Positions 35,001 to 42,778 of a stretch of DNA of 64,000 nt are shown here, in pieces (position 1 is the stretch's first letter; each line of letters begins with the position of its first letter). Position numbers and translations under genes: made by a program. The DNA is from Caulobacter flavus (lineage in GTDB: Bacteria; Pseudomonadota; Alphaproteobacteria; Caulobacterales; Caulobacteraceae): NCBI RefSeq assembly GCF_003722335.1, contig NZ_CP026100.1, positions 1,772,001 through 1,836,000 of the forward strand, read 5' to 3'. The notes beneath the pieces are model-generated. The model worked only from the letters and a program-made list of their open reading frames with translations. It was not told the DNA's origin and did no database searches.

Positions 35001-36504
35001 GGGCTTTCCGCGCGAGGCCGCGAATAAGCTCGGAAAACTGCTCGGGATTGAAAGGCGTTGCGCCGGCCTTCACTTCCCAGCGGTTCTTGTAGTCTTCGAA
35101 GAAAAGCAGCTCGCGGGTCACCCGCTTGAGATCCGGCAAGGTTTTGGCGAGGCGGGTAAGGTGGAACGCCGTGCGCGGATGTTTGGCTGACTCAAGAACG
35201 GGCTGGGCGAGGTGACCGACGTCGATGCCGCGTTGGGACAGGTAGTGATCGCGCTCCGGCGCCTCGAAGAGGTCGACGGGGAGGCGCTCGAGGTCGTCCT
35301 CCAGGCTCTTCTCTAAGGTCAGGCTGCGACGCCAGGCGTCCTCGCGACATGTCAGCAGGACCCTGAAAAGACCCTTCCAGCGCCGTTCGAGCACCGCCGA
35401 AAGCCACGATGGCCATGTGATCTTGAGCGCTTCGTCGAGGCCATCGACCAGGATCAGCACGGTGGGCTGGTCGGACGTGCCGGCACGGGCGCTGGCCCAT
35501 TGCCCTAGACGGCGACGCCAGTATTCTTCCGGCGATTGAAGGCGAACACCCTGCTCTTGGCCGATGGCCTTCAGTGCGGCCACGACGGCGTCAAATGCGT
35601 CATCGTGCTTTTTGGCGTTATCCGCGCTGACGACGATCGGCAGGACGCTTATGTCTTCGGCCGCCGCCGAGAGCGCGGTGATCGCAGCCCAGGTCTTCCC
35701 CGCGCCCTCCTGACCGAGGAGCGCGCCGACCAGCTTCTGGCCCGCGATGAAATCGTTGATCGCGTTGGCTAGCTTGGGACGCTCGACCGGCGGGGCCTCG
35801 GAGAGATAGGCAGGCGATGGTCCTGCGAGGCGTCTAGCCGCGGCTGCGTCGTGGTGGATGGTCTTCAGCCGAGCGCAGGCGGCTTCGCGCGTGGCGCCAA
35901 AGCCGACGTCTGTGCGGTTGAGCTTCCGGAGCACAGCCCGCCACGAACTCTCGAAAAGTGGGTGCGCTCGAAGAGCATCTAGATCGACGCGGGCGCCTGG
36001 CGATTTCACGAAGTGGCCGGCGGCTTCGGGGTAGGCCGCGCAGAGGACGCCTAGATCTGGCAGCCCATGAGTTTCGTCCGCCCAGTCCAGGACGATCAGT
36101 CCGACACCCAAGCGTTCAGCGTGGCCTCGTAGGGCTTCGGCCTCCTTGCCTCGGAAAGGCTTGGTCGTCGCCAGGATCCAGGTGTCGAGGCCGACGAAGC
36201 TCTCGCAGGCGCGATCCATTTCGCCCCGAAGGCTTGTCTGGTCGAGCGACGACCCGGGGCCGTAGCGCTTGGACTGCATCGCCTGGCGGACTTGTCCGTC
36301 ACCGTCGTCGATACCATCGATGCCGAGCTGGTCCCCTGAAGGCATCAGGCGGATCCGCTCGCCGGTGGCGTTGCCAATCAGCGCGGCCGACAATCCCTCA
36401 AATCCGCTCCTGGTCGCGGTGAGGCTCAGAAGGTTCGCATGCAAACTAGCGTAGGCGATGACCTCGCCCTTGGCCGGTGCGTTATCGAGCGAGGTATCTG
36501 TCAT
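32083..36504 (-). CDS. Large STAND-like NTPase with N-terminal Mrr-type nuclease domain
   Basis: A 1473-residue protein from ATG 36504 (a second ATG 20 codons upstream is possible). Residues ~55-85 carry GDQLGIDGIDDGDG and AMQSKRYG: Asp...Gln-x-Lys, the Mrr-type PD-(D/E)XK core. Walker A is at ~264-272 (GQEGAGKTW); Walker B is VLILVDGLDEAL. The last ~900 residues are helical repeats, probably the sensor. This layout matches the Avs-type antiphage NTPases, which bind a phage protein, oligomerise and cut DNA. The defence role is inferred from architecture; the trigger is unknown. A membrane protein follows in the same operon. Confidence 0.75.
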   Translation of the reverse strand: MTDTSLDNAPAKGEVIAYASLHANLLSLTATRSGFEGLSAALIGNATGERIRLMPSGDQLGIDGIDDGDGQVRQAMQSKRYGPGSSLDQTSLRGEMDRACESFVGLDTWILATTKPFRGKEAEALRGHAERLGVGLIVLDWADETHGLPDLGVLCAAYPEAAGHFVKSPGARVDLDALRAHPLFESSWRAVLRKLNRTDVGFGATREAACARLKTIHHDAAAARRLAGPSPAYLSEAPPVERPKLANAINDFIAGQKLVGALLGQEGAGKTWAAITALSAAAEDISVLPIVVSADNAKKHDDAFDAVVAALKAIGQEQGVRLQSPEEYWRRRLGQWASARAGTSDQPTVLILVDGLDEALKITWPSWLSAVLERRWKGLFRVLLTCREDAWRRSLTLEKSLEDDLERLPVDLFEAPERDHYLSQRGIDVGHLAQPVLESAKHPRTAFHLTRLAKTLPDLKRVTRELLFFEDYKNRWEVKAGATPFNPEQFSELIRGLARKAREAALRQNALSITHAEVTNRAITLTGPDRLDMDGVLSELIDGGWCAADQNDPLSLTFADDMLPPAVGLALAQIVRNQPVEEIRSTVQAFLEPWGADDLTERMLRACAAGLVLDADRVRDETLEVILDLWRARPFRSDAAEDFWRRIHAFRPNLFLSLCERHGGRSNDWLLEWGVAHLWLDHPNHRDLVERTVFRWLASVPLPGKSLAGNAGSRRFYESGRRRQIRRVGALRRLGQAGWCDLIGQERKEDVFPPPLIALRVLAYTPKAPFAPALGAWAISSAMSLSSDHRQVVEATIRGNTEDWAVASTSLGQIARGLIARGDKISRRAASLLLKATGNPADAELAASSYSRRARPIRRSDEWLVRQDRRLTTTGARPGKMWLILGDLAKQAVVPDIEPDPDLVVWLKGLLSRVQPEEGLDLIDFEDDAVGAALRWAPKETLALVDRVLADPSTDVAVRLKLATRFSPVLGITQRRRASRTTAGERAGLRRDQLQDRLALRMAERPFPLQMRLLQTDPSGKIWPDVRGTLLSTPSDPEKTALLAGLDFERPNDAVWANLWLATDVIDRFGKPANIPRLNWRAAMRTGTGEQLSRVFRLAHYLGSEEMAQVLRDQEWTSRTVDVQPQRFLGSSLFVLLADDQLAPLLDRVDTLVLAKIYNDRPGLAPQAGEHWLARLEAELLAPPRSRSFGGEFWRYNGQPEALRKLFAEHHERIVALLDKAWGEARTRNEIIHSFSDNPVWPLARVAAASAPELVAKIWRETMATQRFGTSDTVDFFPARLPTGAPFDTLRIEMLEHVSSDTALIAAVRALEFNGHGAELAAFVETRLADPNPYRRAFAVTIAGFMHADQHAQALWDAPLIPDLGPGWLNQVQTDARASNEKAGYAKHWALTAVEANDEVTAFGAYLLFRGIADRRAFRWLKERKFPHPWDSWRAQWLNGDAEERNRIAKAAEKTRDKLLLHSNPCRDVLPHD

Positions 36505-36938
36505 TGGCGTAGGCGACGAACCTGACGATTCGTGTTCGTGGAACCTGTGACGATACCACCCCATGGCGAAGGTCAGGGAAAGCCTACATTCGCTTCCGAT
36601 CCGCGACGTGATCTCCCGGCTCCTGGTCCTCTCGTCCTTGTTCTAGCTGCGCGTCGGACGGTGTGCTGCGCGCCGCGTGGTAGCGCGTGATCGCTTTGCG
36701 GATAGCTGTTTGCGCTGTGTTTTGAGCTCATCACAGTTGAGCCGGGACCGTCTACCGGACGGTGAACGCCCGGTCGAAGCTGAGCGCGACAAGGTGACGA
36801 TCAAAAAATTCCCATTCATCAAATCAACTCATAGGGGTGTATTGACTCTTCCTCTACTAAGAATCCAGGTTGTGTTGGCGCAATATGCAACCGCTTTTGC
36901 GCAGAGGGGGATACGCCCCGATCAATCGGAGGTAGCGC
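36505..36938. promoter_or_regulatory. Divergent region between the NTPase and the graspetide operon
   Basis: About 430 bases holding both promoters. TTGACT at 36842-36847 could be a -35 box for the graspetide operon, but no clear -10 follows at the right distance. No gene is supported here. Confidence 0.4.
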
Positions 36939-37115
36939 ATGCAAGTCGAAAAAGACGCTCAGGGCGAAGTGCGGATCCTGGGCCGGACGCTCGGCCGCGA
37001 ACTGTCGAACGAAGAACTGCAACAGGTCGCCGGCGGCGAACTGCCCACCATCAGCAAGACCGCCGGCTCGGACTCGCATCCGGGCACCTGCACGCGCGAG
37101 GCGGACTGCGACTGA
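36939..37115 (+). CDS. Graspetide precursor peptide with GG-type leader
   Basis: A 58-residue peptide. The leader ends RELSNEELQQVAGG, a double-glycine cleavage site (Gly32-Gly33) for a C39 peptidase. The core is ELPTISKTAGSDSHPGTCTR then EADCD: it has Thr and Ser donors followed by Asp/Glu acceptors, as needed for ester cross-links, plus two Cys. GGAGG lies six bases before the ATG. The ligase, an adaptor and a C39 exporter follow on the same strand. Cleavage and ring pattern are inferred. Confidence 0.82.
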   Translation: MQVEKDAQGEVRILGRTLGRELSNEELQQVAGGELPTISKTAGSDSHPGTCTREADCD

Positions 37116-37126
37116 GTACGCTTAGA

Positions 37127-37150
37127 GGGGCGTGGTGAAGGCCACGCCCC
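37127..37150 (+). terminator. Attenuator-like hairpin after the graspetide precursor
   Basis: A perfect 9-bp stem (GGGGCGTGG/CCACGCCCC) with a 6-base loop lies 12 bases past the precursor stop and 22 bases before the ligase start. It has no T run, so partial read-through is likely. This would give more precursor than enzyme. Confidence 0.6.
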
Positions 37151-37172
37151 GTTCTGAGTTCAGGGGGAGTGG

Positions 37173-38300
37173 ATGTCAGTTCTTATCGCGTCCCTGCCGG
37201 GAGATGCGCATGGCCTTTCGGTGAAGTGGGCGCTCGGGCAGAAAGACGCCCTCGTAGATCTCATCTGTTGGAGCGACTACCCGCAGAAGCACGCGAGCAG
37301 CTTTTCCATTGCAAATGGGCTGCCCTGCCAAATGTCCCTCGCACGCGAGGGGCGAGCTCTGGATCTCGACGCCGTCACGTCGCTGTGGTCACACCGCACG
37401 CTCAAAGCGACGCCGCCCTCCTCGATCCATCGGGCCGATCACCCGCCCATTCTTGACAGCGCCGAGCACTATTTCCGAGGCATGACGGCTCGGTTGGAAG
37501 GGCAGGCCTTTGCAGTCAATCCGAGCGCGGCCAAATGGCGATACGACAACAAGCTCAACCAGTTGTCGGTGGCTCAAGCGTGTGGTCTTCGTTTCCCGGC
37601 GACGCTTATTTCGAACGATTTCGACGACGTACAGGCGTTCATCGCAGCGCACGGCGGCTGTATAACCAAGCCCTTGAAATTCATGATCTGGGATTGCGGG
37701 GCTTATGACGTCTCGCTGTTCACCACCGTGCTGAAAAGCCTTGAGGGGGTGAACCGGTTGTCCATCGAAGCCTGCCCTATGATCTATCAAGAGCGGATTG
37801 AGAAGCGCTGTGAGTACCGCATTGTCGTCTTTGGCCGAGAAGTCGTCTGCGTAGAGCTAGACTCCCAGGCGGATCCCAATGGCGCCGAGGATTGGCGGGC
37901 GATCGACTACCACGCCCTTCCCGCACGCGTCGTTGCGCCACCGCCTGGCTTGGTTGACCGCCTCTTTGACTTCATGCAGCGCTGCGGTTTTGTCTGTGGC
38001 TCGTTCGACTTCGCGCTCAGCCCAGATGGTGAACTTGTCTTCTTCGAGTTCAACGAGACAGGGCAGTTCCTATGGCTGGAGGAGCTCTGCCCAGATGCTC
38101 CGTTCCTGGACATATTCGCTGAGTTTCTGCTGAGCGCCCGCCCGGACTTTCGTTACCGGCAAATTGGCGCGCCATGCCGGTTCGAGTCTTGGCTGAAGGA
38201 CTTCCCCAGCCACGCCGCTGAGGCTCGGACGATCCACGTACCGACGAACTTGGACAAGCGATTTCCGGAGGCGCCTCGCGCTACGGATCTGGTGCTCTAG
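37173..38300 (+). CDS. MvdD-like ATP-grasp ligase (graspetide synthetase)
   Basis: A 375-residue ligase that would activate Asp/Glu side chains of the precursor with ATP and join them to Ser/Thr (or Lys). Family marks are PSAAKWRYDNKLNQLSVAQA, ATP-contacting Lys166 in CITKPLKF, YQERIEKRCEYRIVVFG and the metal site in GSFDFALSPDGELVFFEFN followed by ETGQFLWLEEL (Glu292, Asn294). GGGGGAG precedes the ATG. It follows the precursor gene after an attenuator hairpin and precedes export genes. Only one ligase is present, so a single linkage type is likely. Confidence 0.87.
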   Translation: MSVLIASLPGDAHGLSVKWALGQKDALVDLICWSDYPQKHASSFSIANGLPCQMSLAREGRALDLDAVTSLWSHRTLKATPPSSIHRADHPPILDSAEHYFRGMTARLEGQAFAVNPSAAKWRYDNKLNQLSVAQACGLRFPATLISNDFDDVQAFIAAHGGCITKPLKFMIWDCGAYDVSLFTTVLKSLEGVNRLSIEACPMIYQERIEKRCEYRIVVFGREVVCVELDSQADPNGAEDWRAIDYHALPARVVAPPPGLVDRLFDFMQRCGFVCGSFDFALSPDGELVFFEFNETGQFLWLEELCPDAPFLDIFAEFLLSARPDFRYRQIGAPCRFESWLKDFPSHAAEARTIHVPTNLDKRFPEAPRATDLVL

Positions 38301-38312
38301 GAAAGAACAGAG

Positions 38313-38891
38313 ATGAAATCCCTGGCCCTTGCGATCGCCATCGCCGCCCTGACCTGTGGAACAGCCTGGTGCGCCCCCGAGCGAGCCGATTGCTCCATAA
38401 CCCCTCAAGACCTCCAGTCGAACTTGTCTCTGTCATTCGCCGAGTTCGATCAAGACGGCGTCACGGCGACTACGGCCCGCGCCCTGGGCGATCGCAAATG
38501 CGACGCCGCGGCGGCGCAGGCGACGGAACACTACCTCGCCTACCGGCCCGATCTCTCGGCATCTGAAATCAACATCCTGACGTGGCACTTGGCCCAGTAT
38601 CTTGCCGCCGCGGGAGACGAGAGGACCGCCGCCAAGGTGATGCTGGCCGCCCGGCGCCCTCCCGCAAATCCGCCCGAGAGCGACGGCTTCGAATGGAATA
38701 CCTATGTTGTTGGCAGTTGGGCGTTTCTGATCAAGGACCGGCAGGCTCTCGAGGCGGCCACCAGCCGCCTTTCGGCCGCGCCCGGCGTGCGAAATGGCAT
38801 GAACGCCAAAGTTCTGCGTCGCTTTTCAAAGTGTTTCGACCGGTCCTACATCGAAGCCTATGACAGCGTTTCCTGCGAACCGGGTTCGTAG
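38313..38891 (+). CDS. Secreted protein of unknown function in the graspetide operon
   Basis: A 192-residue protein with a signal peptide (MKSLALAIAIAALTCGTAWC, then A). The mature part is helical, TPR-like (ILTWHLAQYLAAAGDERTAA) and has Cys residues that could form disulfides. It lies 12 bases after the ligase and the next gene starts three bases after its stop. It may aid export, folding or immunity in the periplasm; no family is recognised. Confidence 0.65.
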   Translation: MKSLALAIAIAALTCGTAWCAPERADCSITPQDLQSNLSLSFAEFDQDGVTATTARALGDRKCDAAAAQATEHYLAYRPDLSASEINILTWHLAQYLAAAGDERTAAKVMLAARRPPANPPESDGFEWNTYVVGSWAFLIKDRQALEAATSRLSAAPGVRNGMNAKVLRRFSKCFDRSYIEAYDSVSCEPGS

Positions 38892-38893
38892 GC

Positions 38894-40129
38894 TTGTCGC
38901 TGTTTCGCCCCGAAGCCCTTGCTGACAGCCGCCACCGGATCAAGGGGCGAGTGGTGCTGGTAAGCCCGCCTTCGCTGACCCTCCTGTCGGCCTTGGCGGC
39001 TCTGATCGTTGTCGCCTGTGGTGGCTTTCTGGTCTTGGCGGACTACTCGCGTCGAGAGACCGTCGGCGGGGTTGTCAGCCCTGTAGGCGGCCTTGCGAAG
39101 GTTGTCGCATCCGCGGGTGGGACGATTGACGCGCTTTATGTCGCCGAAGGGCAGGATGTTGTCGCCGGTCAAGTCATCGCCGTCATTCGGACTGCGCCGG
39201 TTTTGGCCTCCGGTGATACGGCGAAAACCCTGTTGACCGGCGTTTCTCAGGAAGGCGAGGCCGAGGCGGCCCGTCACGCGGCCGCGCTTCAACTGGTGAG
39301 CGACGAGCGCATAAGGCTCGATAGGAAAGGCGCGGGCCTGGAGCGAGCGATCCACGAAGCTCGCGCACGCATAACCAACCAAGGCGAGCAGGTGACGCTG
39401 GCGAAGGCCGAGCTGAAACGTGGTGAAGAGATCGCTGCGCGCGGCTTTCTCACACGCAGAGAGCTGGATTCACGTCGGGCCTCTCTACTGGCTACAGAGG
39501 CGCGGTTGAGCGAGCTGAAGATGGAGCTTTTCGCGCTTCAGCGGGAGAGGTCCGATGTGACCATGCAGCTGCAGAGCTTGGCGAGCCAGCAGCGTGATCT
39601 GAATGCTCAAAGCCAGGCGTCAAAGGCCTTGCTGGCGCAAAAGCAAACTGAGCTCGCCATGCGATCGACCTACAACGTCGTCGCTCCGATTGCGGGCCGG
39701 ATCGCGGCGCTCCCGATAAACGGGGGGCAGTACCTCGCCCCAGGCGCGACCGTGGCCGCCCTGAACCCAAAGGGCTCAATGTTGGAAGCCCAGCTCTATC
39801 TGCCGTCGAAGGCGGTAGGGTTCGTCAAGCCGGGGCAGCCGGTTGAGCTGAAGTACCAGTCTTTCCCAGATGAAAAACATGGCCCTGGGCGCGGAGTGGT
39901 CGTGGCTGTAGCCCAGACCGCATTGTCCTCTGATGAGCTTGCTCCGCTGGGGGCAGCGCCCGCGGAGCCGAGCTTCAGGGCGCGCGTCAAGCTGCTCGAC
40001 GACCACGTGGCGGCGTACGGCCGCCGCGAACCCCTTCGACCAGGCATGTTGCTGACGGCGGATATCATAGTTGATCGCCGTTCTCTGGCTGAGTGGCTCC
40101 TAGACCCTATCCATGCGGCGGATCATTGA
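38894..40129 (+). CDS. HlyD-family membrane fusion protein
   Basis: A 411-residue periplasmic adaptor. One membrane helix (LTLLSALAALIVVACGGFLV), then a biotinyl-like domain (GGTIDALYVAEGQDVVAGQV), a long coiled coil (~130-255) and the second lipoyl half (VVAPIAGRIAALPINGGQYL). It links the inner-membrane exporter to an outer-membrane channel, as CvaA does for colicin V. TTG start; its TGA overlaps the ATG of the exporter (TGATG). No outer-membrane partner is in this operon. Confidence 0.85.
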   Translation: MSLFRPEALADSRHRIKGRVVLVSPPSLTLLSALAALIVVACGGFLVLADYSRRETVGGVVSPVGGLAKVVASAGGTIDALYVAEGQDVVAGQVIAVIRTAPVLASGDTAKTLLTGVSQEGEAEAARHAAALQLVSDERIRLDRKGAGLERAIHEARARITNQGEQVTLAKAELKRGEEIAARGFLTRRELDSRRASLLATEARLSELKMELFALQRERSDVTMQLQSLASQQRDLNAQSQASKALLAQKQTELAMRSTYNVVAPIAGRIAALPINGGQYLAPGATVAALNPKGSMLEAQLYLPSKAVGFVKPGQPVELKYQSFPDEKHGPGRGVVVAVAQTALSSDELAPLGAAPAEPSFRARVKLLDDHVAAYGRREPLRPGMLLTADIIVDRRSLAEWLLDPIHAADH

Positions 40130-42264
40130 TGGGCGGGCTCGACGGTCTCAACTTCGCACGCAAACGTCGGCTGCCTGTGATCCTCGCAGCAGAGGTTGCC
40201 GAATGCGGCTTGGCTTGTTTGGCCATGGTGGCGCGTTGGCACGGTCACGACGTCGATCTTGGCGGACTGCGTCAGCGCGTGTCGGTGTCCATGGCTGGAA
40301 TGACCTTACGCGACCTGACACAGGCCGCCGACGGCCTGAACCTTTCTGCGCGGTCGATACGCATCGAACTGCATGAAGCTGGACAGCTGATGTTGCCGGC
40401 GGTGCTGCACTGGAACTTCAATCATTTCGTGGTTCTCAAGTCCGTGCGCGCTGACGGCTTTACTATCCACGATCCAGCGCTAGGTGAGCGGCGCGTTTCC
40501 TTGGAGGCGGCTTCTGAGAGCTTTACCGGGGTGGCTGTCGAGTTCTACCCGCGGGCGGGAACGGAACGCCTCACCGTTCGTGGCCAAGTCTCGCTTCGCA
40601 GCCTGTTTTCTTCGGTCGTGGGTATGCGACGCGCCCTACTGCAGGTGATCGGCCTGTCGGCAGCGCTGCAGCTGATGATTTTCGCTGCGCCGTTCCAGCT
40701 GCAATTGGTCATCGACGAGGCCCTGTTGCGGCACGACCACGAGCTTTTGCTCGTCCTAGGCGCGTCATTCGGCGCGCTCGTGCTTTTCACTGCCGCGGTT
40801 GAAAGTCTAAGGGCCTGGAGCCTCAAGCTCTTTGGGCTCCAAGCATCCTTCCAGCTGGTCGGCAACCTCGTCGGACATCTGCTGCGCCTGCCTTTGCCAT
40901 GGTTCGAAAAGCGCCACACCGGGGACGTGATGTCCCGTATCGGTTCTGCGAACACTTTGCAGGACTCACTGACCCGAGGGGTAGTGGAGGCGCTGCTGGA
41001 CGGCGTCATGGCCGTGGCGGCAGGGGCGATCCTGTTTGTCTACTCACCGGCGTTGGCGATGGTCGTGGTGGTGTCGGTCGCATTGCTCGCGGCGGTGAAC
41101 CTATTCCTCTATCCGGCCATTCGCCGCAGGAGCGAGGAGCGGATTTCTGCTTCCGCGCGCGAGCAGTCGCACATGATCGAGAGTCTGCGCGCGGCGACGC
41201 CGCTGAGGGTGATGGGGCGGGAGGCAGAACGTGAGGGCGAATGGCGAAATCTCTACGCTGATGTCGTCAATGCCTGGGCTTCGATAGGGAAGTATGAGGT
41301 CGGCCAAGGCGTCGCCCGAACGGCGATCATGGGTCTTCAGACCGTATTTGTCGTTGTTCTTGGCGCCCAGATGATCATGGAGGCGAGCGGCTTTTCGGTA
41401 GGAATGCTCTTTGCCTTCCTCGCCTTTAGGCAGATTTTCAGCGATCGGGCCGTGGGCCTGATCGACCAAGGTGTTCAGTTTCAACTGTTGGCGCTCCACC
41501 TGGACCGCTTGGGGGATATCGTCCGGCAAGAGCCAGAAACCTGCGAGGTTTCGACCGAGCTTAAGGTCAGGGGCGGCGTGGATCTGCGGGGTGTTTCTTT
41601 CCGCTACGGTTCATCCGAACCCTATGTGCTGAGCGGCATTAATTTGGAAGTTCAGCCCGGCGAATTTGTCGCGATCACCGGCCCCTCCGGCGGCGGCAAA
41701 ACCACACTTCTCAAGCTGCTGCTGGGGCTTCATGCGCCGACATCCGGCAGTGTTAGTCTCGAAGGACTTCCTGCAACACCGGGTGCTTGGCGCCGCTGGC
41801 GCCAAGCCGTGGGATTGGTCGCACAAGACGACCTGCTCCTGGCCGGCACGATTGCTTCGAATATCGCCTTCTTCGACCCTGATCTGGATATGGAGCAGGT
41901 GCGCTGGGCTGCTGGCCAAGCTCGGATCCACGACGACATTGTGCAGATGCCGATGCAGTATCTGTCGCTCGTTGGAGATATGGGGAGCGCGCTTTCCGGC
42001 GGGCAGCGCCAACGCGTTCTTCTTGCCACGGCGCTCTATCGTAATCCAACCATTCTCTTCCTCGACGAAGGCACCGCTAATCTGGATCCGGACTCAGAGG
42101 TCGCAATCGCGGATGTGATCGCCCAGATGCCCGTCACGCGTATCGTCGTTGCGCACCGACCGGCGCTCATCGAGCGCGCTGATCGCATCATCAAAGTCGA
42201 TGGCGCCACTTTGCTCGAGATCACGAAATCAAGAGTGAAGGCGACCGTTAGATCCAGCTTCTAA
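40129..42264 (+). CDS. C39 peptidase-containing ABC exporter (PCAT)
   Basis: A 711-residue exporter that cuts GG leaders and pumps out the peptide. The C39 domain has Cys26 in AEVAECGLACLAMVARWHG, His99 in NFNHFVVLKSV and Asp115 in IHDPALG, a complete triad. Six membrane helices follow. The ATPase has Walker A GPSGGGKTTLL, signature ALSGGQRQRVLLATALYR, Walker B ILFLDEGTANLD and the His switch VVAHRP. The start at 40129 is chosen over one 36 bases earlier because it overlaps the HlyD stop. It is the natural processing partner for the 58-residue precursor. Confidence 0.9.
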   Translation: MGGLDGLNFARKRRLPVILAAEVAECGLACLAMVARWHGHDVDLGGLRQRVSVSMAGMTLRDLTQAADGLNLSARSIRIELHEAGQLMLPAVLHWNFNHFVVLKSVRADGFTIHDPALGERRVSLEAASESFTGVAVEFYPRAGTERLTVRGQVSLRSLFSSVVGMRRALLQVIGLSAALQLMIFAAPFQLQLVIDEALLRHDHELLLVLGASFGALVLFTAAVESLRAWSLKLFGLQASFQLVGNLVGHLLRLPLPWFEKRHTGDVMSRIGSANTLQDSLTRGVVEALLDGVMAVAAGAILFVYSPALAMVVVVSVALLAAVNLFLYPAIRRRSEERISASAREQSHMIESLRAATPLRVMGREAEREGEWRNLYADVVNAWASIGKYEVGQGVARTAIMGLQTVFVVVLGAQMIMEASGFSVGMLFAFLAFRQIFSDRAVGLIDQGVQFQLLALHLDRLGDIVRQEPETCEVSTELKVRGGVDLRGVSFRYGSSEPYVLSGINLEVQPGEFVAITGPSGGGKTTLLKLLLGLHAPTSGSVSLEGLPATPGAWRRWRQAVGLVAQDDLLLAGTIASNIAFFDPDLDMEQVRWAAGQARIHDDIVQMPMQYLSLVGDMGSALSGGQRQRVLLATALYRNPTILFLDEGTANLDPDSEVAIADVIAQMPVTRIVVAHRPALIERADRIIKVDGATLLEITKSRVKATVRSSF

Positions 42265-42662
42265 CGACCGCGCGGCCATCATCATCCATTCCGCTGCACA
42301 TTCGGGGCGCTTCAGCAGCTTCGGCCTATTCGTCCACGCCGAACATGTGCCCGAAGAATGCGGCGTTGCCCAATCCGAGGTGGAGATCGCTGGAATGCAG
42401 GCGGTTAGCGGCGTTCACGATGTGATACGCGGCCTATGAGGCCTTTCGGCTGGCCCCGAGGTTCGATCGCTACAGGAGTGCTGATTCAGGACTGCCGTCT
42501 GTGCGCCTGGTGGGGCAGCGCGTGCGCGTCTGCACGCTAACTGGCGCGCGGATACCCCACAGCACGCTTCCAAACTGCTTCCAAACCGCTTCCAAGTCGC
42601 CCGCAAACGTCGTTGGAAGCACCTTTGCCCGGGAAAATGATCAATGATTTCAAGGGCTTGGG
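42265..42662. other. Island end: gene-free stretch with a decayed coding fragment
   Basis: About 400 bases between the exporter and the tRNA. On the minus strand 42327-42432 reads AAYHIVNAANRLHSSDLHLG then LGNAAFFGHMFGVDE and a stop, which looks like the tail of a lost gene; an in-frame stop sits just before it. The recombinase-like sites at 42566-42620 are also here. Confidence 0.45.
42566..42620. repeat. Arm-site-like iterons near the attachment site
   Basis: Three tandem 11-base units (GCTTCCAAACT, GCTTCCAAACC, GCTTCCAAG) at 42566-42596 and an inverted copy TTGGAAGC at 42613-42620. They lie 43-97 bases from the tRNA 3' end. Integrase or excisionase arm sites often look like this next to tRNA attachment sites. 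Confidence 0.5.
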
Positions 42663-42738
42663 TGGTGCCGCCTAGGTGACTCGAACACCTGACCTACGCA
42701 TTACGAATGCGCCGCTCTACCGGCTGAGCTAAGGCGGC
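42663..42738 (-). tRNA. tRNA-Thr(CGT)
   Basis: Read on the minus strand, GCCGCCTTAGCTCAGCCGG begins the acceptor and D arm, the anticodon arm is GCATTCGTAATGC with anticodon CGT (threonine ACG), and GGTGTTCGAGTCACC is the T arm. The acceptor closes as GCCGCCT/AGGCGGC, followed by discriminator A and an encoded CCA. The 3' end faces the island, as expected when an element has integrated at the tRNA. Confidence 0.95.
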
Positions 42739-42778
42739 CCACGGCGCGTCGGCAGAATCGCCGGGCGCGAGGAGCGGC

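Noticed and set aside
36880..36900. Possible sigma-54 promoter (TTGGCGCAATATGC) before the graspetide precursor
   Set aside because: The GG to GC spacing is 8 bases, not the 10 required.
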